64,000 nucleotides of DNA from Poriferisodalis sp965204195 (lineage in GTDB: Bacteria; Actinomycetota; Acidimicrobiia; Acidimicrobiales; Poriferisodalaceae), in the NCBI RefSeq assembly GCF_965204195.1, contig NZ_OZ241975.1, positions 1,984,001-2,048,000 of the forward strand, written 5' to 3'. Under the pieces are notes generated by a model. It was not told the DNA's origin and ran no database searches. It saw nothing but the letters and a program-made list of their open reading frames with translations. The translations under genes and the position numbers were made by a program. Positions 7,326 to 16,012 of this stretch are shown one piece after another (the stretch's first letter is position 1; every line of letters begins with the position of its first letter).

Positions 7326-8684
7326 GTGCAGCGGCGCATCATGGGTGTCGAGAACGAGTACGGCGTCACGTGCACGCTGCGGGGACAACGGCGCCTCAGC
7401 CCCGACGAGGTGGCGCGCTACCTGTTCCGCCGGGTGGTCTCGTGGGGCCGATCCAGCAATGTGTTCTTGGCAAACGGGGCGCGCCTGTATCTCGATGTCG
7501 GCAGCCATCCCGAGTACGCCACGCCTGAGTGCGATTCCGTCTATGACGTGGTGTGCCACGACCGTGCAGGCGAGCGCATCCTCGAACAGCTCGTCGCCAG
7601 CGCCACCGAACGACTGGCGGAGGAGGCGTTCAACGGCACGATCTTCCTGTTCAAGAACAACACCGACTCGGCCGGCAACAGTTACGGGTGCCACGAGAAC
7701 TACCTGACCAGCCGCGCCGACGACTTCTCGAACTATGCCGAGGTGCTGATCCCGTTTCTCGTGACCCGGCAGATCTACGCCGGCGCGGGCAAGGTGCTGA
7801 ACACGGCCAAGGGTGCCCGGTATTGCATCACTCAGCGAGCGGAGCACATCTGGGAGAGCGTGTCGAGTGCAACCACCCGCAGCCGTCCGATCATCAACAC
7901 CCGCGACGAGCCGCACGCCGATGCCGAGCGCTTCCGGCGCCTGCACGTCATCGTCGGCGACTCGAACATGAGCGAGTACACGTCATTCCTCAAGATCGGT
8001 GCGGCTGCGCTGATGCTGCGCATGCTCGAGGATCCCGCCGTGGTGCTGCGGGACATGACGCTGGAGAACCCGATCCGGGCGATCCGCGAGATCAGCCACG
8101 ACATCACCTGCAGACGCAAGGTGCGCCTGGCCAACGGGCGTGAAGTGAGCGCGTTCGACATCCAGTCGGAGTACCTGGAAAGAGCCCTGCGATTTGCGGA
8201 GACGAACGATCTCACCGATGAGGAGACGCGCGCTCTGCAGATGTGGGAGCACGTCATGACGGCGATCGGTGACGACCCTCTGCAGCTCGACCGCGAAGTG
8301 GACTGGGTCATCAAGCACAAGCTGCTCAGAAGCTATGCCGACCGCGCCGGGGTCGGATTCGACGACCCTCACATTGCACTGCTGGATCTGCAGTACCACC
8401 ACGTTCATTCGACACGGGGTGTGTTCTATGTGATGCAGCGGCGCGGCTTGGTCGAGCGCGTCTTGGACGACGCCGATGTGCGTCGCGCTACCGAGGAGGC
8501 GCCCCAGACGACGAGAGCACGGCTGCGCGGGGCATTCGTTCGCGAGGCCAAGGCACGGCGCCGCGACTACACCGTGGACTGGGTGCATCTGAAGCTCAAC
8601 GACCAAGCTCAGCGAACGGTGCTGTGCAAGGACCCGTTCCGCTCTCACGACGAGCGTGTCGACAAGTTGATCGAGTCGCTGTGA
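7326..8684 (+). CDS. pafA: Pup-protein ligase PafA
   Basis: This 452-residue protein ligates the C-terminal glutamate of Pup to substrate lysines using ATP. The GTG at 7326 gives VQRRIMGVENEYGVTC, which matches the N-terminus and exact length of mycobacterial PafA; in-frame extension upstream runs into the intergenic repeat and is rejected. Glu9 and Glu11 lie in the metal/ATP strand. Further family blocks are RLSPDEVARYLFRRVVSWG, FKNNTDSAGNSYGCHENY and INTRDEPHADAERFRRLH. It is a paralogue of Dop in the same cluster. It ends the proteasome operon; DUF3866 follows 49 bp later. Confidence 0.96.
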   Translation: MQRRIMGVENEYGVTCTLRGQRRLSPDEVARYLFRRVVSWGRSSNVFLANGARLYLDVGSHPEYATPECDSVYDVVCHDRAGERILEQLVASATERLAEEAFNGTIFLFKNNTDSAGNSYGCHENYLTSRADDFSNYAEVLIPFLVTRQIYAGAGKVLNTAKGARYCITQRAEHIWESVSSATTRSRPIINTRDEPHADAERFRRLHVIVGDSNMSEYTSFLKIGAAALMLRMLEDPAVVLRDMTLENPIRAIREISHDITCRRKVRLANGREVSAFDIQSEYLERALRFAETNDLTDEETRALQMWEHVMTAIGDDPLQLDREVDWVIKHKLLRSYADRAGVGFDDPHIALLDLQYHHVHSTRGVFYVMQRRGLVERVLDDADVRRATEEAPQTTRARLRGAFVREAKARRRDYTVDWVHLKLNDQAQRTVLCKDPFRSHDERVDKLIESL

Positions 8685-8733
8685 TGCGCACGGCGGTCCG
8701 TTTGCGCCGGCGCTCAGCTGGCTGAGGCGGCAG

Positions 8734-9831
8734 ATGCCGCGCTTTGCGCGCCTGCGAGCCACCGAGGTGCGTGATGTGCGGCCCGGGCTGGCTCGCATGA
8801 CCCTGTCCGACGGCAGCGAGGCGTACGCGCTCACGGGTCTGTGCGGCCCGGTCAAAGCCGGCGACGAGCTGCTCGTGAACGCGGCCGCAGTGGAACTCGG
8901 CCTTGGCACCGGCGGGGCACATGTGGTGCACACGAACCTCTCTTCGCCATTCGGGGGCATCGGGGGGTCAGGGCGCGTGATGAAGGCTCGCTATCTCGCT
9001 GAGCAGGTGCCCGTCGATGCGTTCGAGGAAGCGCTCGACGAGGCTGGAGCAGATCGCCCCGCCCTCGCAGAGACCGCGCCCAGCGACGCTGAACTTCATG
9101 AGGCCGCGCTGGAGGACCCCGCAATGGCGCTGCCGTCGCTGGCGGGCATGCGGGTGGTGTTGTGCGTGCTGCACAGCCACGCGCTGGCACTTGCCGCAGC
9201 GGTCCGCGATGCCACCGGCACGGCGCCGGGTTACGTCATGACTGACGGCGGAGCGTTGCCGTTCGTGCTCAGCGATCTCGCTGCAGTGTGCTTGGAGCGG
9301 GGGGTGATCGCGACGGCGGTCAGTACTGGGCAGGCTTTTGGGGCTCCCATCGAGGCGGTCACCGTCGCTTCCGGCGTGACCGCACTGGCCCAGCGGGACA
9401 TTGAGCAGGTCGTCATCGCACCAGGGCCGGGACACGTCGGCACCGCGAGCCCGTTGGGCTTCTCAGCACTGGATCTCGTCGGCCACGCGGCCGTGCTGGA
9501 CGCGCTTGGAGCAGCGACAGCGCTGGCTGCACGCGCATCGTCGGTCGACGAGCGCGCACGGCACCGCGGCGTGAGCCATCACACTCGGGCGATGGCAGCG
9601 CTGGGCCCCGCCCGAACGGTCGTGCCAGTCCCGGTGGGACCAGCGACTGGCGAGGCTGCCTGGATCGAGGCCCTAGGCAAGCAGGCAGTCGGCATGACGC
9701 CGCTTGCGGTCGCTGATGCACTCGCGCGCTGCGGCTTGAGCCTTACGTCCATGGGCCGTCCGCTGGCAGAAGACCGGCGTGCATGCGCTTGGCTGGGAGC
9801 AGCGGCGGCTTGGCTGGCGGCGTCGGCATGA
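8734..9831 (+). CDS. DUF3866 family protein
   Basis: This 365-residue protein matches the actinobacterial DUF3866 family, for which no function is established. Its N-terminal beta-rich part (GYELREDF-unrelated; LSDGSEAYALTGLCGPVKAGDE) contains THTNLS-like TNLSSPFGG. The C-terminal part has the repeated conserved pattern MRVVLCVLHSHALA, MTDGGALPF and VIAPGPGHVGT, which resembles a metal- or phosphate-binding fold. No membrane segment or signal peptide is seen. The family commonly lies beside proteasome genes in actinobacteria, as here. The stop overlaps the start of the signal peptidase gene (ATGA at 9828-9831). Confidence 0.75.
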   Translation: MPRFARLRATEVRDVRPGLARMTLSDGSEAYALTGLCGPVKAGDELLVNAAAVELGLGTGGAHVVHTNLSSPFGGIGGSGRVMKARYLAEQVPVDAFEEALDEAGADRPALAETAPSDAELHEAALEDPAMALPSLAGMRVVLCVLHSHALALAAAVRDATGTAPGYVMTDGGALPFVLSDLAAVCLERGVIATAVSTGQAFGAPIEAVTVASGVTALAQRDIEQVVIAPGPGHVGTASPLGFSALDLVGHAAVLDALGAATALAARASSVDERARHRGVSHHTRAMAALGPARTVVPVPVGPATGEAAWIEALGKQAVGMTPLAVADALARCGLSLTSMGRPLAEDRRACAWLGAAAAWLAASA

Positions 9832-10538
9832 CCATTCCCGGAGACAACGGGCACGAATCCGATCCCGCTCTCGAGTGTTCACCAGCCGGAGCCGGGGAGA
9901 CCGATTCGGGCGGCGAACAGCCAGTGAACGGGGGCATCCAGGGGCCTGCCGACGGGAACCGTTCCGACAACCGGCCGCTAGGCCGCCGCCCGCCGCGTGT
10001 CCGACAGGCCATGAGCCGGCGCACTCGCAGCCTGCTGTCGTGGGCGTGGGTGCTGCTGGCCGCAGTGACGCTGGCTCTGCTGATGCGGACGTTTCTCATC
10101 GCTGCCTTCTACATCCCGTCCGAGTCGATGGAGCCCGTGCTCGAGGTCGGGGATCGACTGCTGGTCTCCAAGCTCAGCTACCGCATCGGGGATCCCGAAC
10201 CCGGCGACGTCGTCGTGTTCCGAACCCCGCCCTCGATGCAGCCGGCTCAAACCGCAGAACTCATCAAGCGAGTCGTCGCCGTCGGCGGCCAGCAGGTTGA
10301 AGCGGCGAACGGCCGGCTCATCATCGATGGGACGCCGGTGGACGAGGAGTACCTGTCGACCGAGGTGTACACCCGTGACTTTGGCCCAGTGCTAGTGCCT
10401 GCCGGGCACGTATTCGTCATGGGCGACAACCGCCGCTCGAGCCAGGACAGCCGTGTCTTCGGTGCCATCCCGGAGAGCGAGATCGTCGGAAGGGCGTTTG
10501 CGCGCTTCTGGCCGCCCACGCGGCTCGGCGGCTTGTAG
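9828..10538 (+). CDS. lepB: Signal peptidase I
   Basis: This 236-residue membrane protease removes signal peptides from exported proteins. A long, hydrophilic cytoplasmic N-terminus (about 60 residues) is followed by one membrane segment (about 70-90). The catalytic Ser100 lies in IPSESMEP and the catalytic Lys147 in IKRVVAVGG. The C-terminal signature GDNRRSSQDSR is complete. The ATG at 9828 overlaps the previous stop; an in-frame ATG at 9783 is possible but would overlap DUF3866 by 49 bp. It ends before the converging glycerophosphodiesterase gene. Confidence 0.93.
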   Translation: MTIPGDNGHESDPALECSPAGAGETDSGGEQPVNGGIQGPADGNRSDNRPLGRRPPRVRQAMSRRTRSLLSWAWVLLAAVTLALLMRTFLIAAFYIPSESMEPVLEVGDRLLVSKLSYRIGDPEPGDVVVFRTPPSMQPAQTAELIKRVVAVGGQQVEAANGRLIIDGTPVDEEYLSTEVYTRDFGPVLVPAGHVFVMGDNRRSSQDSRVFGAIPESEIVGRAFARFWPPTRLGGL

Positions 10539-10570
10539 ATCGCCAGCGCCGTGATCGGTGCCGGTCGCGG

Positions 10571-11332
10571 TCAGGCGGGCTGCGTTTCGCAGATGTCGCC
10601 TGCAGGGGCTGATCCCTCCGGTGTCTTCGATGATGCGAGGCCAGCAAGCAAGCGGTCCACGTGATCGCCGTACAGACCGTCGAGGCCCATGTCACGCAAT
10701 GCCGTCGTGAGGCGGGTGTGCTGCACGTCCCACCCGAAGCAGAGCCGCTCGAATCGGTGGAAAAGAGCCGCGAGACCGCCTGTCCAGTCCTTGGCGGGGA
10801 GGTTGACTGCGTCGATGCCGGCGCTGGCCATAGCGGCAGCGCGACGCTCGGGGCCCTCCTTCATGCGTCGTACCCGGGTCGAATCGACGATGTGGGCAGA
10901 AGTGCGGCCGCGCAGGTCGACCAGGAAATCCCAGTCGCCTTGGCATAGCCACAGGCGATCCTCCGCACCGGCGGCACGGGCAGCGGAGATCACGGAGTCT
11001 GCCGCCGCAGGATCTTTGAGATCGACTGACAGCTCGAAGTCGGTGCCGCACGCTTGGTACATGTCGGCGAGCGTGGGAATGCCGTCGCCGATTCGTTCAC
11101 GCTGCAACGAGCTGAAGGGCCGCCGAACGCCGCGGTGCCAGACGACGCCGTCATGATCCAGCATGGGATGGCCGTCCTGGCTCAGCCAGACGTCGGTCTC
11201 GAGGCCGGTTGCTCCCATATCCAGGGCCAGGGTGAACGTGTCGAGGGAATTGTCGGGGCCGTGGGCTCGCCCGCCACGGTGAGCGAACGCGATCGGAGGC
11301 GTGCGCAGTGACGGCAATGGCTGCGGGGGCAC
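10571..11332 (-). CDS. Glycerophosphodiester phosphodiesterase
   Basis: This 253-residue TIM-barrel enzyme hydrolyses glycerophosphodiesters to glycerol 3-phosphate and an alcohol. The family residues are His18-Arg19 (AFAHRGG), Glu45 and Asp47 (GLETDVWL), and the HD pair around 59-61 (LDHDG). The usual Pro-Glu-Asn-Thr loop is Pro-Asp-Asn-Ser here. There is no signal peptide, so it is predicted cytoplasmic. It starts 9 bp from the divergent small membrane protein gene and converges on lepB. Confidence 0.87.
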   Translation of the reverse strand: MPPQPLPSLRTPPIAFAHRGGRAHGPDNSLDTFTLALDMGATGLETDVWLSQDGHPMLDHDGVVWHRGVRRPFSSLQRERIGDGIPTLADMYQACGTDFELSVDLKDPAAADSVISAARAAGAEDRLWLCQGDWDFLVDLRGRTSAHIVDSTRVRRMKEGPERRAAAMASAGIDAVNLPAKDWTGGLAALFHRFERLCFGWDVQHTRLTTALRDMGLDGLYGDHVDRLLAGLASSKTPEGSAPAGDICETQPA

Positions 11333-11341
11333 ACCTCTATC

Positions 11342-11620
11342 GTGCCACTTGTGCCAGCGATATGGCTGCTGCCCATCGTTGCCTTCGGCGTGCTCGCCGT
11401 GGTCAGCATCGTCATGATCCGACGGCTCGCGATCGAGCTGCGGGCGACGGCACAGAGCCTGGCGTCCATCGCGGAAGCAGCAGCGGCGGTGCGTGCCGAC
11501 GTGGTGCGGGCGCGTGCCGCAATCGACAGCCTGGACGTGCCGTCGCTACGCCAAGCCACCGCCGAGCGGGCGCTCGGCCTGGCCGTCCGGTGGGCTGCTC
11601 GCCGGGTGCTGCCCTTCTGA
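11342..11620 (+). CDS. Small single-span membrane protein
   Basis: This is a 92-residue protein with a GTG start. One hydrophobic segment (about residues 5-25, IWLLPIVAFGVLAVVSIVMI) is followed by an Ala/Arg-rich helix likely to be a short coiled coil. A similar small membrane protein is often found next to tat genes, but its function is not known. It lies 86 bp upstream of the TatA/B gene and could be cotranscribed with it. Confidence 0.6.
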   Translation: MPLVPAIWLLPIVAFGVLAVVSIVMIRRLAIELRATAQSLASIAEAAAAVRADVVRARAAIDSLDVPSLRQATAERALGLAVRWAARRVLPF

Positions 11621-11705
11621 GAGGCCAGCGAGCGCTGCACACAAGTTTACCGGTGCGCTCGCGGCGCAGAACCGCTGCGCGGGGCCGGGGTTCTACCATC
11701 GAGCC

Positions 11706-12068
11706 GTGAGCCTGCAGCCCAACGAGGTGCTGATCATCGTGCTCGTGGCGCTGATCGTGCTCGGCCCCAAGCGGCTGCCGGGCGCCATCCGGGGCATCGG
11801 CCGCGCCTTCCGGCAGGTGCGCGACTTCTCGACCACCGTCCGCCAGGAAATGGATGCCACGATCTCGCCGCCGATAGTCGAACCCGCATCGCCGCCCGCC
11901 CGCCCGCCCGCGTCAGCTGATTCGGAGGCTGAGCTGGAAGGCGCCGACACCCAGACCAAGCAGCCGAACGTTGCAGCGGAACAGCCGGAGGGTGACCAAG
12001 CCGAGATCAAGCAGCCTGATGCTGCGGGACCAGCCGGCGATGACGTGACCCGAGACGGCGCTGCGTGA
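11706..12068 (+). CDS. tatA: Sec-independent translocase TatA/TatB
   Basis: This is a 120-residue component of the twin-arginine protein export pore. The GTG at 11706 gives VSLQPNEVLIIVLVALIVLG, a single N-terminal membrane helix, then the hinge LGPKRLP and an amphipathic helix (GIGRAFRQVRDFSTTVR). The rest is a Pro/Ala/acidic tail. TatA and TatB cannot be separated reliably from sequence alone; a proline-rich longer tail slightly favours TatB. The stop overlaps the tatC GTG (12065-12068). The order tatA-tatC-helY is the same as in mycobacteria. Confidence 0.9.
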   Translation: MSLQPNEVLIIVLVALIVLGPKRLPGAIRGIGRAFRQVRDFSTTVRQEMDATISPPIVEPASPPARPPASADSEAELEGADTQTKQPNVAAEQPEGDQAEIKQPDAAGPAGDDVTRDGAA

Positions 12069-12910
12069 GACTCCGATGGCGCCGCCGGCCACGGCCGGAG
12101 GTGATGGGGTTCTGGGACCACGTCGCCGAGCTGCGGAACCGGCTCATCTGGAGCATCGTGGCCATCGGGCTCGGCATGGTCGTCGGCCTGATCGTCTACG
12201 ACTGGCTGCTCAGCGAGGTGTTCCTGCCGCCGTACTGCAATGTGCTTGAAGCTCAGGAGATCGATCGCCCGTGCAGCTTGGTTATCACCGCACCGCTGGA
12301 GGGTTTCCGTACCCGCATCAAGGTGTCGGCGTACCTGGGCGTGGTGCTGGCCATGCCGGTGCTGCTGTGGCACCTGTGGAGGTTCATCACACCGGCGCTG
12401 GATCGCCGGGAGAAGCGGTGGGCGATCCCGTTCGTAATCGCGGGGTTCGTGCTGTTCTCAGCCGGAGCGCTCCTGGCGTACTTCACCTTCGAACGGGCGC
12501 TGGACTTCCTGATCGCCGTCAGCGGCGACGCCGTCGACCCGCTGCTCGGACCCGGTGCCTACCTCGGCCTGGTGACGTTCATGATGCTGGCCTTCGGCAT
12601 CGGGTTCGAGTTCCCGATCGTGCTGATCTTCGCCCAGCTCGCCGGCATCGTCGAGCCGCGGCAGCTGAATCGAGCCCGCCGCTATGCCATCGTCGGCATC
12701 GTCGCCGGCGCGGCGATCATCACGCCGTCTGGGGACCCGATCACGCTGGCGGCGCTGTCGGTGCCGCTGTACGTGTTCTACGAGCTGTCGATCCTGGTCG
12801 GCTACCTGATACTCCGCCGCCGCAGCGGCGAACTCCCGCTGCGGCGCCGATTCCGCCGGTCGCCGGAGGAAAGCGACCAGGGTGCCGCTGCGTCCGGACC
12901 CACGTCGTGA
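12065..12910 (+). CDS. tatC: Sec-independent translocase TatC
   Basis: This 281-residue polytopic protein recognises twin-arginine signal peptides. Family landmarks are the N-terminal FWDHVAELRNRLIWS, the Pro-rich loop after the first helix, SAYLGVVLAMPVLLWHLWRFITPAL and the FGIGFEFPIVLIF segment with its conserved Glu. About six membrane segments are seen, and the C-terminus is Arg-rich and cytoplasmic. Both ends overlap neighbours (GTGA with tatA, GTGA with helY), indicating one operon. Confidence 0.95.
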   Translation: MRLRWRRRPRPEVMGFWDHVAELRNRLIWSIVAIGLGMVVGLIVYDWLLSEVFLPPYCNVLEAQEIDRPCSLVITAPLEGFRTRIKVSAYLGVVLAMPVLLWHLWRFITPALDRREKRWAIPFVIAGFVLFSAGALLAYFTFERALDFLIAVSGDAVDPLLGPGAYLGLVTFMMLAFGIGFEFPIVLIFAQLAGIVEPRQLNRARRYAIVGIVAGAAIITPSGDPITLAALSVPLYVFYELSILVGYLILRRRSGELPLRRRFRRSPEESDQGAAASGPTS

Positions 12911-15303
12911 CCTCGAGCGGGCCCCTAGTGCCACCGCTGTTCGCGGATCTCCTGACTGCGCGGGGCATCTCGCCAGACGGCTTTCAAGCTGAGGCGTTCG
13001 CGGCGCTGGATCGGGGCGACTCGGTGCTCGTCGCTGCGCCGACATCGTCGGGCAAGACGCTCGTTGCGGGGTACGGGATCGCGGCGACACTCGAAGCCGG
13101 CAAGCGAGCGGCCTACACGGCGCCAACCAAGGCGCTGTCGAACCAGAAGCTGCGCGAGCTGCGCTCCTGGCTGGGATCCGAACGGGTAGGCCTGCTCACC
13201 GGCGACAACGTCATCTGCCCTGATGCCGACGTGGTGGTCATGACCACCGAAGTGCTGCGCAACATGATGTACGCCGGTTCACCGCACATCGCCCAGTTCG
13301 GCATGGCCGTGCTGGATGAGGTCCACTACCTGCAGGATCCCTACCGGGGAGCGGTTTGGGAAGAAGTCATCATCAGCACGCCGCGGCATATGCGGCTGGT
13401 GTGCTTGTCGGCCACGGTCAGCAATACCCACGAGCTCGCGTCATGGGTCGAAGCCACTGCAGGCGGGTGCACAGCGGTGGTGTGCTCGCAGCGGCCGGTG
13501 CCCCTGGAGGATCGCTTCCTGCTCTATGAGCGGCACAGCCGCCGCTTGGTGGATCTGCCGACACTGCGAGACGGCCGCCCGAATCCTGAGATCGAACGGA
13601 TGGTCGAGGGGGCACGTTCCCGATCCGGCGGCCAGCGCCGGCATCGCCGGGCGGGTGCGCGACCGGCTCGTCCGCGCCGCTCGGAGATCGTCGAGCATCT
13701 GGCCGCCAGCGCCAGGCTGCCGGCGATCGTGTTCGTGTTCTCCCGTCAGGGTTGCGACGACGCTGCCCGGACGCTCGTCGCTGAGGGGGCGGCGTTCCTG
13801 GATGCCGCACAGCAGCACCGGGTACGGCAGATCGCGGCGGCACACACGGCGGATCTCGAAGAGGGTGATCTGGACGCTCTGGGCTACGACGAGTGGCTGG
13901 AGCAGCTCACGGCGGGTGTTGCGGCTCACCACGCAGGCCTGATACCGGCCTTCAAGGAGGCCATCGAAGAGTGCTTCTCCGCGGGGCTGCTGGCGGTGGT
14001 GTTCGCAACGGAGACGCTGGCGGTGGGCGTGAACATGCCTGCTCGCTCGGTGGTGATCGAGCAGCTCAGCCGATTCCGTGGGGAGGGCTTCGCGTTGCTG
14101 ACACCAGGCGAGTACACCCAGCTCACCGGCCGCGCGGGCCGCCGCGGCATCGACGAGACGGGCTATGCATACACGCTGTGGCATCCGCAGACGGCGTTTG
14201 ACGAGACGGCCCGCCTGGTCGCGAGCGGCGACTTCGAGCTGGAGTCCTCGTTCCGGCCGACGTACAACATGGTTGCGAACCTCATCGCCAGCCGCACGCA
14301 CGACGAGGCAGTCGAGCTGTTGCAGCGGTCGTTCGCCCAGTGGCGGGCTGATCGCCGCGTCGGCCAGTGGACTGGAGAGCTTGAGGCGGAGCGCAAGGCG
14401 CTGCGCGAGGCCCGGGCACGGCTGCGGTCGATGGGCGGGGGCCGCGGCCGCTCGCAGTCGCACGCACCGGCGCGCGGGAGGTCATCGCGCTCGGGCCGGC
14501 ACCGGCGCGGCCGGCCCGCCGACCGCCGCACGGACCGGGCGCTCCTCGATGCGGAGCGTCACGCCGAGCGTGTGGGAGCACGGGTGAGCCGTCTGAAGGA
14601 TCGGATCAAGCTCGCCAAGGGAGGGCTGGCCCGCCAGCTCGACGCCACCAACGAGGTGCTGAACACCTTCGGCTGCGCCGACGGTTGGTCACTGACCGCG
14701 ACCGGTGACTGCCTGAAGTCGGTGTTCCATGAGTGCGACCTGCTGACGGTGCTGTGCTTGCGCGACGGCGTTTTCGACGGTGTGGCGCCCGCTCAACTCG
14801 CCGGCTTGGTGTCGGTGCTGACCTACGAACATCGCAGCAGCCAGCCGCCGCCGGTGCCTCGCTATCCCGACAAAGACTCGCATGAGCGGGCAGCGCACAT
14901 GTTCGAACTGGCATCGCAGATCAACAGCGCTGAGCGACAGCACAGCGTGGTGCCGTCGCGCCCACCCGACGCATCGTTCTTCGCGGTTGCCTATGCCTGG
15001 GCCGGAGGGACGGCATACACCGACCTGTGGCGCGGCGACGCAGGAGGCGACCAGACGCCCTCCGGAGGCGACTTCGTTCGCCAGATGCGCCAGCTCATCG
15101 ATCTCGTCGACCGGATTGCAGGCGTGGCCCCTTTGGAGAGCACGCGGCGCACTGCGGCCGACGCCTGCGTGGCACTTGACCGCGGCGTCGTCGCTGCGGC
15201 AGCCCGGGTCTCCGACGGCCGGGTGGGAGCATCCGTCGCCGCGGCGCCGGGAGACGGTTTCGTGTCGCTGCCGGTGGTGACGCGTACCCGCAGGCTCTCG
15301 TGA
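12907..15303 (+). CDS. helY: Ski2/HelY-like DExH-box RNA helicase
   Basis: This 798-residue ATP-dependent helicase starts at GTG 12907, which overlaps the tatC stop. A Q-type aromatic motif at Phe26-Gln27 is followed by Walker A APTSSGKT (44-51), the DEVH box (137-140) and motif III SATVS. Domain 2 holds AVGVNMPARSVV and motif VI QLTGRAGRRGID. A C-terminal helical domain follows, with an Arg-rich insert around residues 505-545. The fold is that of Mtr4/Ski2 and mycobacterial HelY, whose gene also follows tatC. A role in RNA unwinding and decay is known for the family; a specific substrate here is not shown. Confidence 0.92.
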   Translation: MTSSGPLVPPLFADLLTARGISPDGFQAEAFAALDRGDSVLVAAPTSSGKTLVAGYGIAATLEAGKRAAYTAPTKALSNQKLRELRSWLGSERVGLLTGDNVICPDADVVVMTTEVLRNMMYAGSPHIAQFGMAVLDEVHYLQDPYRGAVWEEVIISTPRHMRLVCLSATVSNTHELASWVEATAGGCTAVVCSQRPVPLEDRFLLYERHSRRLVDLPTLRDGRPNPEIERMVEGARSRSGGQRRHRRAGARPARPRRSEIVEHLAASARLPAIVFVFSRQGCDDAARTLVAEGAAFLDAAQQHRVRQIAAAHTADLEEGDLDALGYDEWLEQLTAGVAAHHAGLIPAFKEAIEECFSAGLLAVVFATETLAVGVNMPARSVVIEQLSRFRGEGFALLTPGEYTQLTGRAGRRGIDETGYAYTLWHPQTAFDETARLVASGDFELESSFRPTYNMVANLIASRTHDEAVELLQRSFAQWRADRRVGQWTGELEAERKALREARARLRSMGGGRGRSQSHAPARGRSSRSGRHRRGRPADRRTDRALLDAERHAERVGARVSRLKDRIKLAKGGLARQLDATNEVLNTFGCADGWSLTATGDCLKSVFHECDLLTVLCLRDGVFDGVAPAQLAGLVSVLTYEHRSSQPPPVPRYPDKDSHERAAHMFELASQINSAERQHSVVPSRPPDASFFAVAYAWAGGTAYTDLWRGDAGGDQTPSGGDFVRQMRQLIDLVDRIAGVAPLESTRRTAADACVALDRGVVAAAARVSDGRVGASVAAAPGDGFVSLPVVTRTRRLS

Positions 15304-15929
15304 CCGTTCGGCGCAACCAGCCGTGGGGGACCGCCGCAATGCTGCCCGATGGGGCACCCGTCGCCGACAGCAATGCCGAATTGCGCCGGTTGATCACCTG
15401 CCAGCGCTCCGGCGACGCACCAGCGTCGCGGATCGGCGTGGTCGGCGGCGACCTGTGGGAGGTGGTGGGCCGGCCAGCAGGCGGTGCGGATCGCTTGCGT
15501 TCCGAGCGCGCGCGAACAGCCTCGATCGACCTCATCGAGGTGACGGCTGATGGCGAGACGCACTGGGCCTGCGTCGGGGCTGTCGCGCGCAACTCGTGGT
15601 GGAGCGGCTCCGTTGTGGCCGCCATGAGCGCCGAATCGCTCGGGGCCTGGCGCTTGGCGCCCGCAGCCCATCCCAACGACGGGCGACTGCACGTGCTCAG
15701 CACTGGCCTGGATCAGCCGGCGCTCAGCGTGACCCAGCGGGCGCTGGCCCGCCGGCGGCTGCGGTCGGGAGCTCATGTGCCGCATCCGGCCATCGCCGTG
15801 CGGCGCGTGGAGCGCTGGGAGCATCGGTTCGATCGGCCGCTCGGCCTCTGGCTCGACGGCGAACGGGTCGGCAGATGCCGCGAGCTGATCATCGCCATCC
15901 AGCCCGACGCCGCGCTGATCGTGTTCTGA
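15300..15929 (+). CDS. Lone diacylglycerol-kinase-C-terminal-like protein
   Basis: This is a 209-residue protein whose GTG start overlaps the helY stop. The C-terminal part, with VERWEHRFDRPLGLWLDGER followed by VGRCRELIIAIQPDAALIVF (split here for length), resembles the beta-sandwich end domain of diacylglycerol/lipid kinases. The catalytic N-terminal nucleotide-binding domain of those enzymes, with its GGDGT loop, is missing. No signal peptide or membrane segment is seen. The resemblance is from pattern only and the function is unknown. Coupling with helY suggests coexpression. Confidence 0.5.
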   Translation: MTVRRNQPWGTAAMLPDGAPVADSNAELRRLITCQRSGDAPASRIGVVGGDLWEVVGRPAGGADRLRSERARTASIDLIEVTADGETHWACVGAVARNSWWSGSVVAAMSAESLGAWRLAPAAHPNDGRLHVLSTGLDQPALSVTQRALARRRLRSGAHVPHPAIAVRRVERWEHRFDRPLGLWLDGERVGRCRELIIAIQPDAALIVF

Positions 15930-16012
15930 TCTGCCGGTGCTCTGCTCAGCTTCTGACATCTGCTTGCTGCCGGTCCCCAAGATGTCGCCGTGTGGGCCAT
16001 ACCATCGGCGCA

